Positions 40,040 through 52,263 of a stretch of DNA of 64,000 nucleotides are shown here, in pieces. Numbering within the stretch: the stretch's first letter is position 1; each line of letters starts with the position of its first letter. The notes beneath the pieces were generated by a model. It was not told the origin of the DNA, ran no database searches, and saw nothing but the letters and a program-made list of their open reading frames with translations. Origin of the DNA: Paramecium octaurelia (taxonomy: Eukaryota; Ciliophora; Oligohymenophorea; Peniculida; Parameciidae); contig CAJJDP010000071.1 in NCBI GenBank assembly GCA_905182995.1, positions 234,714 through 298,713 of the forward strand, in the 5' to 3' direction. The translations under genes were made by a program, and so were the position numbers.

Positions 40040-41569
40040 ATGTCCTTATCCTTGAAATGCATCTAGAGATTTGGTTCTTATCCCTTACCCAGAAAGATTG
40101 GTGTTTTAGGCTACGGTGCCATTGGGAGTGCATTTATTGAAGTTCTTTTGAAGAATCACCCAAGTACTAAATTGTTCTTTATTCCTAGATGCCCAAATAG
40201 TTGCTCTTGATAAATATGATGCCTTTAGACCAAAAGAGAATCGTTTCGAATGCATAATAGAAGAGAGAACCAAAGAAAATATAGGTGACACACTTTCAAG
40301 GATGGGGTAAGGTATTCTTCAATATCTAGATTGCAAAGCGGAGATATTTTAGTGGATTTGTCAACAAACATTGAATTCCTATCGATATGGTCACTATGCG
40401 CAGAGAAAAAGATAAGATATATGAACACAGCCTTGGAGCAATGGGAAGATAGCGAGGATGCCAATTCCTGTCCTAAAAATAGCGAGGAAGCATACAAGCT
40501 CACATTGGGATACATCAAAGACAAGGCCAAACAATCTAAGTATTGGAATCCAAAGAGTGGTGCTACAAGTATACTTGAAATGGGATTCAACCCTGGCGTT
40601 GTTTCACATTGTGTAAAGAGAGGATTAGAAGATTGTGCAAAGCATTACTTGAAGCACGACGATCAGTTCAAAGACGTGAACAAATAATTGTTGAAGAAAT
40701 ATTTGGAAGCTAGAAATCATTCTAAACTAGCCCAGGTGTTGGGTGTTCACACAATACATTGTTCAGAATATGACAATCAAATGATGAAGGATATTCCAAA
40801 AGACATCAATACTAAGTTTTACAACACATGGTCCTGTAGAGGATTCTTGACTGAAGGACTTGTGCCAATTCAAGTGGCCAGAGGCAGTCACGAGGACCCC
40901 CACATTGAATCCATGTATACAATCAGAGATGGAAAAACCATCGTATCAACTAAACCTTCAGTTCAAACCTATGCTAAGAGCTGGCTTCCCAATCAAGACA
41001 TCACTGGAGTATTGATACCTCATGGAGAGGCTTACAGTATCTAAGACTATTTGGCTGACCCTGAAACTGGGTATGCCCCATCTTAGTACTACGTGTATGA
41101 TTACAATCCCTTGGCCAAGAAATTTATAGCAGGTCTTCCAAAGGATGCCGACATCAACAACACTCACCCTGAAATGGAAGTCATTCACCCAATCAATCAT
41201 CCAACCTTAAGAGGAGTTGACAAGGTTGGTGCCATGATCATTATGAATAACAACAGAGGCTGGTGGACTGGCAGCATTATGGATGAGGTCGATAGTTCGA
41301 TGTTATTTAATGGAAGATTTGGACCCACTGTATTATAAGTTGTGGGAGGAGTTTATGCAGGATTCTTATGGAGTTGTATCAATCCAAATATTGGATCACA
41401 TTTCCCAGAGAGTATTGACACTGATTTCCTTTTGAGCATTGTAAATTATTATCATAACAATTAGGGATAAGCGACCATGGGCAGATTTGTTTCAGTTAAC
41501 GTGAATTTGACTAAGACATCCATTAAAGATTGTCATAAGTTGCAGAGCTTCATTTGTGATAAGCAATGA
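40040..41569 (+). CDS. Homospermidine synthase-like enzyme
   Basis: 493 residues with introns of 25 and 23 nt. An N-terminal NAD(P)-binding fold (IGVLGYGAIGSAFIE) is followed by the saccharopine-dehydrogenase-like body: GDILVDLSTNIEFL, ATSILEMGFNPGVVSHCV, THPEMEVIHPINHPTLRG and GWWTGSIMDEVDSS. This layout is that of bacterial-type homospermidine synthase, which couples putrescine units (or putrescine and spermidine) via NAD into homospermidine. The gene is visibly less AT-rich and uses more CAA/C-ending codons than its neighbours, consistent with strong expression or with transfer, though it carries two normal ciliate introns. The first 20 residues could be a mitochondrial presequence (basic, no acids). 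Confidence 0.85.
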
Positions 41570-41688
41570 TTATTTAATAAATATGATTCAATTATAAATT
41601 ATTTCTAGAAATTCTTCTTTTTTATTTATTTAAAAATAATAATTACTATAATCACTGGTGTTCTGATTACTTTAAAATATATATTAAT

Positions 41689-44600
41689 TCAATAAATAGT
41701 ATCTTCCATCTTTAATTACAAATGAGAGGATTATTTCTTTAGTTATTGTTCAAGATTCATTCCAAACGATTCCACTCTTTTTTGCTTCTCCGCCTTATAA
41801 TTGATAATGCAAAATATGATGAAACTACAACTTATTACCAATGGCAACCCAATCAAAAACGCAAAGAGCAACCATTCTGTTTTTATATATTGCTTATATC
41901 CAGTATTTGATATTGTTATATCCATGCATAAACCTTAAATCTCGTTTAGATTACTTGGACATAATTACACATTCAATAGACTCTTAGGAGTGCTATTTTA
42001 ATCAGCCTAAAATATTATTATAATGCGAGTTACTATTAATGTAAATTGATCATTAAGAGTGAACCATCTTAATTAAAAGTCCTATTGGTTATTGTCTTAT
42101 TCCAAAACTAGCATACGAACACGCTCATTCAAATACCCCTTTTGTATGTCTAGCAACATCAGATTCCCCTGTATCTCAGCAGCTTGGATGACTGATTTCA
42201 CTGAATGATTTATCTACTATTGTCCCCTCAAGAACAACTTCACAAATTGAGTTTGCTCAGAGTAATTTCTAGATGTATTTCTACAACTAATGGCAAAATA
42301 CTCATTGTAGGATGCTTTCAATGATCCAGGTGGACTCTGACATTGAGTGTATTGTCTAATTCAATTTTCTATCATACTTAAAAATCTATTCAATTTCAAT
42401 TCGCCCCTATATTTGAACTAAATCGAAACTGAGGGAATCCGTAGTTACATTAATTGTATAAGTAGACTCATTCTGAAATTCAACTTCAGTATCAATATAC
42501 GTGAATTCAATTTGATTCTGCACAAAATTACTCACTAAATACATAAAATTATCATTCTTACTTAGTTCTTTGATGTTCAGAGTTTCCACATTTAACAACC
42601 TATACTATGGTGATTTATTCGATTAGTATGTGAAACTAATCTACAACTTAAAGAGATTAAATGAATATTGGTCATTGAATACTAGTTCGATTATGGTATC
42701 AATCTAGATATTATTGGCATCTTGAATGGCACACCCCTTAATACAATACATCTGAAAATTGTTGACTATCAATGTATTTTTATTAAAATTGGCTGCTCCA
42801 ATCACATCCAAAAGTGACCCATTCAAAAGTGAACTCTTACTCTAATCTAAGTACCCATAGAAGATACAAATCAAGTTATCTCTTGCCCTGTCTTCTGTGT
42901 CATATCTTTTATTTCCCTTGACCATAGCTGTGATAGTGATGAATTTGTATTTGGGTTTGAATTGAATTGGAAAATTGATCATCTTCACATCTTCCAAAAT
43001 AAAGGAACTTTAATTTTAGTATAAGAAATCTTTGAAATTGATGTTTAGGAAGAAGAAATTCTCCAAAAACTATTTTTCAATTGGTTGATTGTCAGATAGG
43101 ATTGTGAAACTCAACTAGTTGATCTAATTAGTAACATCAACTCTAACCATCATAGATTAGCAAAACAATGCTATCACATGAATGGCTGATAATTCTGCAA
43201 TTGACAATGGATTGATGAAGGATTTCGTACAATTGTTGACAGTAGGTTAATCCTAATCAAAGAACACATTCTTGATCTCGTCGTATTCTATAGTACTCTA
43301 AATTACCTATTTGTGATCTATGTTATTCGATATATTTTACATTGAGTCTAAGGAATATCTATGATGCCTATGGTTTCATCTCCCAAGATGATTAAGTACT
43401 CTTTAGAAACACTAGTTCCTAGGATTGTTTAATCAATTTTAAATCTAACCAGATTATCCTCCTATTCCCAGATGAACGGCACCATTTTAATGTTGAATTC
43501 CTTAGCATTTTACAATTGGTAATTGAAAATAGGACCTGAATAGTAATCCATAATCTTTAATGAAGTGGTGAAGTTGGTCTTGTAGATTTCGATTTCTGGC
43601 AATCTTTTTACACTCTTCTCTATCATTGTGTCCTAATACCTAAAACTACCATTGATTGTCAGAGTCTCTATAAATTGGATTAATAAAATAGTACTTTATA
43701 CACTGTAGCTTAACGCAGATTAGGCATTGATAGCAACTGAGAATTGGTTGTCAATATTGGTTGGATCAGAGGCAATGAGTTCAAATTCAAGCATTTTATT
43801 AAAGTAGCAATTGATGTTGGCATTTGTGAACTACAGACAGTATAGGAAAGTCTACATCCTAGGGTAACATATAGTTATTGGTTCTGACAAAACTGAATAT
43901 TTGTGGATTGCATGCAATCTATCTGATCCAGTCTTTGACAAATCATAGACATACAGTTCATTTGGCTTGTTGGTTGGCACTATTAGCATATAATAATTTA
44001 TATAGGTTTCATTTGCATTGATTATGCTATTGAATTAGGGTAACAATGAATCAAATTTAATATCTTGTAAATTATCTATTGTGTAGAGTGTTATTCTATC
44101 ATCTACAATCACCAATGTCAGTATTGGTTTTTTAAGTTACAACACAAAGAATTTGAAGTTATGAGTCATTTATCCCAATTCTATTTCTACGATGATAGTC
44201 TTAAAATGATTGGCTTTGAATTGATTTGCCAGTTGAATCTAATATAATTTGTTCTGGTGACTTCCTATAATGAGATCATTCTTTAAAAATTGAAAATTCA
44301 ATTGTCTAAATTTACGATCGATTTCTATAGTAATTAGGTTTGTGAAGTAAATGTCAGCGTAATAGATAGTGTTATTTGTGCTGAAGAACAAATTGATATA
44401 ATCTAGATCTACAAAGACTTCGTACTGCTGATCGAAGAGTGGATACTCTATATTCTAACAATCAAATTCTACAACGCCCTCTTCCACTCTCTTTATCTTC
44501 AAGACAGTGTAATAGGTGGTTTTCTAATAGAATATTATGTAATATGGCGAAATGCTGACGATATTCTTTACAATATTGACTGATGAGCAATCCAAAGTGT

Positions 44601-46400
44601 AGATCTTCTAAGTAAAATAATTCGTATTGGGTATTTCCTATTGAATAATCATTTTCACTTAATCAATTTACAAGAATATAGTTCTAAACCCTTTATCTAA
44701 GAATGATTTAATGGGGATGCGAGAATGCTATATAAAGTGTTAATATAAGTCTTCCCACATTTCATATCCAAAGCCAGAAAGGCTTATGACTTCGACATCT
44801 AATCTAAAATATGATTGATACTTACTTTTCTTGTCGCTTTTGGGTGAAAGTATGGTGGCAGGCCCCCTTATTAAGGTTGAATAAAGGACGGTAGAATCAG
44901 TATTGGGAAAATTGTAATTCTGCAGATGGTCTATTTTGAATACATTTGTGCTTTCGAATTGTTGATTAAAGATCATGAGGGTAACATTTTGATTGTTCAT
45001 GTTTTTATACACAATAGAACACAGAAACTCCTCATTTGAGTTGGACACTACAGTAAGTCTTTCTATTTCATTTTTGATTAGGGACAGAATGGCATGAGTT
45101 TGATTCACCTGCTGAGTAATCAGTATGTTGGTTTGTCCAGTTATCGTGGAGAATGAGACAGGATAAGTCAATAGCATAGGATGTTGGTAATTATTTTGAA
45201 GCAGTAACTTTTAGGTGTAGGATTGATGTCTATTGATTCTGTAACATTCGATCAAATTTTCGATATAGGTAAAGCAAGCATAATAGAACTGTTCATCGTA
45301 TTGAATCTACGCCTTCTTGATTTACTTACGGTTCAGTATGGTGTTGAGATTAATTTTATCATTAATGGATAGAGTGGTGAAGAAGAAGTCCTTAGATTAT
45401 TGAGGCAAAGCCAATTCGTAGATGAAGTGATCGCTCAGTATCACAATGCTGTATTGGATGTCATTTTCGATGATTCCTATGGGTGGGAATCTGATGGCAT
45501 ATTGTTCATGTGAGTAGCTGAGTGCATAAAACAATTCATTGGGTAAGAATAATTACCATAGCAATTGTTCGTACATGACTTCTCCATCTTCTGTGAATGT
45601 GAATCTGTACACATGCAACCCTGATCGATGATCTAATATCATGAGAGTGTTGTCATCGAAAAAAGAGACCTTTTCAATCTCATTGATGGGACTTTGGAAT
45701 TGAACCATTCTTATAGAATTCGCTTGACTGTTGAATTTACCAATTAAGAGTTGCTTTGTGATTTGGAAATTCTCTTGGGAGGAGCAATAGATGCTAAAGT
45801 ACTCAGGATCTTTGACTCGCCAGGAACTCTCAGTGATGATATTCAAGTTATCGCAGTTGTTTAGTTGATCTGTGTCTAAGAACAATTGCGAGGAGCAACC
45901 AGATAAGTATTTATTTTCTTCAGCTATGCATTAAATTTTGGAAATGTAGATGTCATTATCTGATCTACAAACAGCCATGAAAATATCAAGGGAGTATTGA
46001 GTCATGTCGCTGCAGGTGAAATCAGGCAGGGCTTTGGTGTTGAGATCGATTGTTCCCAATTCTTTAAAGGGGGAATTGAATTGTTGATTATCCTTAAAGA
46101 GGATGGTAATTCTACCATTCTTTTCCAGGATGAGTATGGTGTTCTAATCATTTGGGTAGTAGAGGATCTAAGGGATAATAAATGACGTAGTACTTGTTCA
46201 ATTTCATTTTTTTATAGTTATTGAATTTACTCATTAACTTTATGTTCCTGGATGTAAATGGAATTCTCATCGCAATCTGTGTTAAAATCATGCTTGTTTA
46301 TATCGCAGATCTCATGATAATGATCTCCTTTTGTGAGCAATATTAATTCGCCAAAAATTGAATATATTATCAAAGAGCCGATTATAAAAAGATAATTCAT
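41689..46400 (-). CDS. Giant type I membrane protein, hypothetical
   Basis: 1,561 residues with one 26-nt intron near 46,180; the spliced length is exactly divisible by three. It has an N-terminal signal peptide (MNYLFIIGSLIIYSIFGELI), a very long ectodomain and one C-terminal helix (WLLFAFLIGLPLVISCSFII) followed by a basic 30-residue tail. The first 400 residues show repeating beta-strand units such as FFDDNTLMILDHRSGLHVYRF and PDFTCSDMTQYSL, reminiscent of a propeller, with several cysteines. It shares architecture and scattered identity with the protein at 9,750-13,754, and I infer a common family. No enzymatic motif; the function is unknown, probably at the surface or in an endomembrane lumen. 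Confidence 0.75.
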
Positions 46401-46438
46401 ATATTTTAATTATATTTATGTATTTTATGCAAATTTAA

Positions 46439-47850
46439 TCAATCGAACAACTTCTCCAAGAATGACTTTTCTTTATTTGATTTCTAAGCAGTGTTAGCCT
46501 ATTGTGGTTAGGATGGTTATTGAGGCAATGGAGCTTATTGATAGGGTCTAGTTCTTCCCATATCTTGAGGGATCGATTGTTATTACTATTGTTAAGGAAC
46601 AGATTAAGCGAACTGATGAATAATGTAGAAGTCATACTTAAGATGGTGCCACAGTTTGTTACAATTAAGGATTGTATTGTGTAGTTTGAGTTAGAGGCTA
46701 TTGAGGCTTAGCCTATTGAGGACCAAGGGATTGTTGTCCATAGACTGTCTATTGAGGGGCTGGAATGGAATATCCCTAATTAACTTGAGTGGCTGGAATG
46801 GAATATCCTTAATTAATTTAAGTAGTTGCTGGATTGACAACAGGTTGTTGGGTTTAAATAGATGGACCATAATTCAAGGGGACAGTCTATGATTTTGGAT
46901 GAAGTTTTACTTAGGCAATTTATAATTAAGGTTGAATAGTTTGAGTGTTTTGGATGGTTTGATATTGCTATTGTGGAACATATTGTGTGGTTGGCAGAGT
47001 TGGTTGCAATGCTACTGATTGTTGGATTTGTTGTTGTGGAACTATTTCTCTTTATTGGACATAGGATTATTGGACTATTGGTTGTTGGATGACTTCTCTG
47101 GTTTGATATTGTTGTTGCACTTAGACTGGCTATTGGTATGCTAGGGTTTGTTGAGGCTGAACATATTGTGCATATTGTTGACTCAAGAGTTGGGTTTGGA
47201 CTGGAGTATAGGTGGCTGAAGTTTGGACCTATTATGATTAATATCCGATTGGCTAAGTTTATATGATTCAATCTTACTTGTTGTATCACGTTCTGCCTTT
47301 CCACAGTGTAATATTCGGTTCTCTCTGCTACTCTCTCAACTGGGACGTATTCTATCTGTTTCTCTTGAATTACTTGGGGAATGTATTCGATGTCATATTG
47401 GACTGCATAATAGTCAGTGACTTATTTGGTTATGGGTACTTGCACTTGTCTCCTCACTTCTTCGTATTCGGTTATCGTTCTCTCATATGGGATGTACTCG
47501 ATTCTTGACTATCCCTTCACCACTTGTCCTTATTGGGTTTCAACTGTTTGTTGGAGAGGTTATTAAATTTAAGATTGCCCAAATACTGGTTATTGAGTGA
47601 TCGGCTATCCGATAAGTCCAACTTGTGGTTGCCCATACAGTTGTTATTGTTATGGTTATACATTTTATGGCAATGCACCTACTTGTTAAGGCAGATATTG
47701 CAATCCTTTCTCCCCAGATTGTTGAGGTTGATAGTTGCTCTAAGGAATTTGTTATTATCCTAGTGTAGGTTATTGGTAAGTGGGTTGATCTCTGTTGTAC
47801 GAAGGCAAATTTGAAGGCGTTGAATATTGTTGTTGTGGTAAGTTAGCCAT
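46439..47850 (-). CDS. Alveolin-like Q/P-rich cortical protein
   Basis: About 453 residues, with two 25-nt introns. The N-terminal 110 residues are Q/P/Y-rich. The core (about 115-190) carries the charged valine-proline repeat typical of alveolins: RIEYIPYERTITEYEEV, RRQVQVPITKQVTDYYAV, KQIEYVPVERVAERTEY. The rest is a Q/P/Y-rich tail with short repeats ending KSFLEKLFD. Alveolins are filament-forming proteins of the membrane skeleton beneath the alveolar sacs of ciliates, apicomplexans and dinoflagellates; in Paramecium that is the cortical epiplasm. Standard-code frames on the plus strand here are shadows produced by the TAA/TAG glutamines. Confidence 0.8.
46758..46823 (-). repeat. Two tandem 33-nt coding repeats
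   Basis: Units 46,758-46,790 and 46,791-46,823 differ at only a few bases. On the coding strand each encodes an 11-residue repeat of the form QxNQGYSIPAx in the tail of the alveolin-like protein. Confidence 0.85.
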
Positions 47851-47983
47851 AAAAAGATTTTTAATTATTAAATTTTATTTGTTTATTCATATATAAATCC
47901 AAACTATGTTAAAAATATTAAATAACAATAAGCATTAATTACATCTCATTTTATGAGCAATTACCAATCTCCTCATTTAAATT

Positions 47984-48175
47984 TCAACTATTCATCATTA
48001 CACCCTTATTGATAGTTGTTGCAAATCCTAACTCATCTAAAATGTCTTTGTCTGCAGAGTAACCACAAACGTCAACATCTCCACTTGATCACTGATAAAT
48101 TCTCCATGAATTCTTAATAAACAACTGAATTTCAAACCTTTTTCTTAAATTATGCCTAACAAATCTACTTGCATA
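47984..48175 (-). pseudogene. Possible gene remnant with in-frame TGA
   Basis: On the minus strand a protein-like frame reads YASRFVRHNLRKRFEIQLF, then NSWRIYQ, an in-frame TGA, and SSGDVDVCGYSADKDILDEL before a final TGA at 47,984. There is no ATG upstream and no GT-AG intron that removes the internal TGA cleanly. Composition on both sides of the TGA looks coding, so this may be the decayed 3' end of a gene, or a short gene whose first exon I missed. No family recognised. Confidence 0.3.
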
Positions 48176-48293
48176 TCACTAATCCAATGAGTCTAATTGT
48201 AGGAACACTACACAATTAATTAACAGATTGATATTGATTGTTTTTCTTTAATTTTATAATCTTACTCTTCCAAAACATAATTAATTAAATAAA

Positions 48294-49136
48294 ATGTCCT
48301 TTCGCAATCGATAGAAATAGAAACATGGATCTGGAATGATGAAAGAAGATTTAGATCTCAAAGATATCAATGAACCAGAAGAACTGGGTCTAGATCAAAA
48401 GATGGATTGGTTATCCAGCAAACAAAAATACCACTTTAAACGAGAGATTTCTTACAAAAGACAGCATATTCTGAATCTTATCACTGAACAACAAGCATCA
48501 AACACTAAACCTGCTCAACCATCACAATAGTAATCCACCATTTCCAATAACACCTCCTCATTATAGGATGCCATTCCAAAAATACAATTAGATTAAGGAG
48601 ACACCAAAAATGAGCACCTATATGCGCAATCCAAGTTCTCTTAATTGAACAAGGAAGCTCTTTCCCCTTCTGTACCCAATAGATTCACCTCGAAAAAAAG
48701 ATCTTAGTTTTCATATTATTCCAATGATTCCTACAATTCTAATCTAGAATTGCATCTTGGCCAAAAACAAGAGTCGAACAATCACCTCTCAGAAACCAGA
48801 AAGGAAAGGTCAAAATTAGTGAGCAATACTATGAATCAATATAATCAGCAATATTTATTAAGATAATCGAGAAACTAAATCATTAATAAGGTTAAAAGAA
48901 ACAATCCTCAGTCCTCCTTGCTACAACTTGAACTATCAGACAAATCAAATTCACAAAGCTCAATCAGCACTCCAAAAAGCATACTGAAAAATCCATCATC
49001 TCTCAATTCAAGTAGACTCAGTTTTTGCAGTTTGCAACTAGGCAGTTAACTAAATACGCAATCCCCCTCCAAAAAACGCAAAGTTAAGTTCTGCTTGACC
49101 AAACAATAGGCAAGAAGAGAAAATATTCCATGTTGA
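48294..49136 (+). CDS. Hypothetical protein with SV40-like nuclear signal
   Basis: An intronless frame of 281 codons starting MSFRNRQKQKHGSGMMKED. The protein is hydrophilic and rich in S, Q, N and K, with an early helical segment (DQKMDWLSSKQKYHFKREIS). A basic cluster SPSKKRKVKFC near the C-terminus matches a classical monopartite nuclear localisation signal. There are no membrane helices and no recognised domain. It is flanked by the alveolin gene (divergent) and the mucolipin gene (convergent, 31 bp between stops). Probably nuclear; role unknown. Confidence 0.65.
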
Positions 49137-49167
49137 AAATACTAATTATTAATAATTATACTCATTT

Positions 49168-51163
49168 TCATTGTTTCAAATTTTAGCTTATTTACTTTGT
49201 TTTATCAAAGATTTTCCTCATTTTCTGATGTTTCTTGATCAACTGAGAACAATACAGAGTGATTATCTCCTTCTTGTCAATTACTGTAAATGGACTAGAA
49301 TCTATGTCATTCCATAACTCCATCTCCACATTACTCAGAATATTCTTGGTCTCCCTTATTGTTGATATCAAAATATTATAAATGTAATGGTTTTACATCT
49401 CCTCCTTGCATATTTCCTTCCAATTCTTCTCCATATCCTATTGCGATACATCCTCCTACTTCTACTTCTACTTCTACATCATCGCCAATTTCGTTATTGA
49501 CTTCAAAGATATTTGTTTGTTCATCTACTACTACTAATTGCTCCCTGATTAGGATTGAAATATTGAACTGAAATCATCCTTCATCACACTCCTATTCATG
49601 GTTGTGGTTTGCTTCATCTTCTATGACAAGTACATTTGATACTGATAGTTATTACTTAGATCCAACTGATTCATCAACTCCTTCTCCTGAAATATCAAAT
49701 CCCTACGAATCTCCAACTACTCCTTAATCAAAGCCACCATGATATTGTGCACTGCAAATAAGAATAATAAAATATATGTAACTATGTAAATCAACGACAA
49801 TTCTAAACTGACTCCTCTTGAACTATCCCGAGCCACATCAGATATTGAGTCTCCATAAATTAATGAGAACAGAGCATTTATAGAAGACGACAAACTCACA
49901 AACTAATGAGAATCACTAAATAAGCACATCCCCAATAATGCATATCCTAAAAACACTGGCAAGAAATTCAAAATAGCCATACAAACTGGAATTATTGAGG
50001 ATTCCAACACTGAGGCAATCAAATGCAATTCTTCATAATAATCCAAGTATTTCACTATTGAAAACCATGCAAAAAAGCACCCTAACCCAGCCATCAACTC
50101 ATCATATTATGATAGCCCATCTACTCTTATGAAAGTCTCAGATACTAGTATACCAGCTGATATCAGTTAAATGATATTTCCTAATATTCTTATTGGCAAA
50201 AATAAATCAAAAAATAACAATTTCTCCTTTATTGTTAACTACTCCCAAGGCTTTTATTCAGTCAAGATGATCTTTAAAGTTGTGAGATTCTAATTTTTAT
50301 ATAATTTATATTCTGGGACCTTTAACTTCCTTTGCTTCTTCAATTTTGAGATATTGTTTGTATACATCTCAATGACTTCATAGATGTACTTGACTCCCAA
50401 ACAAACATCAACAAATGCCAATAAAATGATACTCAATTACAATAACAAATTATCTATTTTAAGTGCAGTACTATTAAATGCAGATCCATGTGCTTCTTCC
50501 CTGTTCTCTGCACAAATTCCACCTATAGAAGAAATGATGGCATCAATATATCCATAATTTATAAACTAATATGTAATTTATATATCCCAACAAGCAGATT
50601 GTTATTATGATTCCACTTTGACCTCATTGACTGTTAGTGTCAATTCATAAGCATTGGTCCAAAAATCACGAATTTAATCATCATCCTCCAAGTCAAATGG
50701 GTCGAGCAAAGGTTCTCCCAAAGTGACATTTCGGACGAAAGGGTAATCAATTCTATATGCTTAATAGGGATAGTTGTAATTAATCTAAAAGAACGTTTCA
50801 CCTATAATAGTAGTTTTCTAAACTGTGATATCATCAATATTAGCGAGATTGTTAAGTGTGTTATTCAGAGAATCCTAAAAGTCATCGATTGTAAGTAATG
50901 TAATTTTATTATTCATAGGTTCATCTGGATTCAATAGTAATGCCACTAGTAATCGATTTAGATGCAATACCAAATTATATTATTTGTCCTGAATTATTAT
51001 ATGTGTAATGTTCAGAAATCAATATTACTTAAAATGTTGTCATGAACACTAAAGCACAAGATATGAGAAACTTGAAAGGAAATCTGCCATATTTACTGTA
51101 CTTTTCAAAAGGAGAGAGAGTGAATTTATCCTTCAAAGTTTCTGTATAAATGCCTTCTGACAT
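49168..51163 (-). CDS. Mucolipin (TRPML)-type cation channel
   Basis: 656 residues with one 25-nt intron near 50,970; the spliced length is a multiple of three. The N-terminus has a basic stretch before helix 1 (SKYGRFPFKFLISCALVFMT). A large luminal loop follows, then the channel core with GLGCFFAWFSIVKYLDYYEE, IPVCMAILNFLPVFLGYALL and pore region NALFSLIYGDSISDV, ending in S6 IYIVTYILLFLFAVHNIMVA. These match the mucolipin signature (GC..AW..IVRYL, LINGDD-like pore). Mucolipins are Ca2+-permeable channels of endosomes and lysosomes. The 190-residue cytosolic tail is Q- and K-rich with coiled-coil character. A lysosomal or phagosomal site is inferred from the family. Confidence 0.85.
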
Positions 51164-51636
51164 AATATTCTATATTGTAATTATATTATAATTTTTATTT
51201 TATTTCAAGTGAAATTGTCAACTGTCTTAACCTCTAATATAGATAATATTTCACCGTGTTTAGTAATACATACAATCCAGTTGAACTTCCGAAATGCATA
51301 GTCCTATAGAAACAATATTTTGGATCTCAACATCTATATTCATTAAAGCTATAAAATTATTAACCAATCACTACTTGAAATTCTTGTTGGACCAAATTCA
51401 ATTAAAGATCTATAAAATGAGATAGAAAAGGCAGAAGTGAAACAGTCTAGAAAAGAATTTTATATTCTTGATATAGTCATACTATCATTCAAACCTAACT
51501 TTAATTGAACAATTTAATCTGGATAACGAGTGAAAACTTTTCAAGAATGGTTTTGATAAGAAACCTGATAAATATCTTTATTGATATTTATACTCTTTAA
51601 CATTTGAATCTGCTTACGCTTACATATTGATAACTC
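51164..51636. other. Intergenic, no confident gene
   Basis: About 470 bp between two minus-strand genes. Short TGA-free minus-strand frames exist (for example from an ATG near 51,340, about 30 codons), and one might extend the upstream small gene through an intron near 51,630. None is convincing. Confidence 0.4.
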
Positions 51637-52032
51637 TCACAAGATACGCTTTAATTCTGTTTTATTCCGGCTTACAATAGTCAAATTTTGAAGAAAATCA
51701 CTTTTTAATCTGTTAGCTTTTCCTCCAAAATCCAATATTGTAATCTTATCATTTTAATTTATCTAAGAATTAGCATAATAAGTCTTTATATATATTTAGC
51801 AGCCAAGATATTAATTGATTGTGGTATTTTCATCTATTACAATAGATATGATTATTCTTTTGCTTAATAGTATTCCTATGTTAAACATAATATATTTCAT
51901 AATAATCTAATCGTCTTGAAACTATAATGATTAAATTTTCCCCTTTTTTATTTAAAAGATTTTAGCCTATCCTGTTTATTCATCTACTTTTCTTAATGCA
52001 GTTAAATTAATTCCTTCTTGCTTAATATCCAT
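51637..52032 (-). CDS. Small hypothetical protein, possibly ubiquitin-fold
   Basis: A continuous frame of 132 codons beginning MDIKQEGINLTALRKVDEQT. The second half has the beta-strand and turn pattern IIISIVIDENTTINQYLG, then a helix, then NDKITILDFGGKANRLKSD, reminiscent of a ubiquitin-like fold (a strand, an 'ENTT' turn, an 'LDFGGK' edge). This resemblance is weak. No membrane helix or targeting signal. The frame could continue through a 22-nt GT-AG interval near 51,630. Confidence 0.4.
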
Positions 52033-52263
52033 GACTAACAATGTAACCTAATTCACCCAATTTGACCTGCAAAATTAATTTTGGATTTGGCTATCTTGCC
52101 TCCTTTTTTAACTTAGGATTTCTAATAGGATTGAATTGTGGGGTGCCTTTGAAGCAATAGTCTCTCCTTATTTAGGAAAGACTTTGACTTCAAGGAGATG
52201 ATCAGAATTTGAACAACCTAATACGCAGATCTAGTATTGAGATTATTGCATATATAAAATAAA

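Noticed and set aside
46502-47763. Several leucine-rich plus-strand frames
   Set aside because: They are antisense shadows of the Q/P-rich alveolin-like gene, where CAA/TAA/TAG on one strand reads as Leu/Trp-rich on the other.
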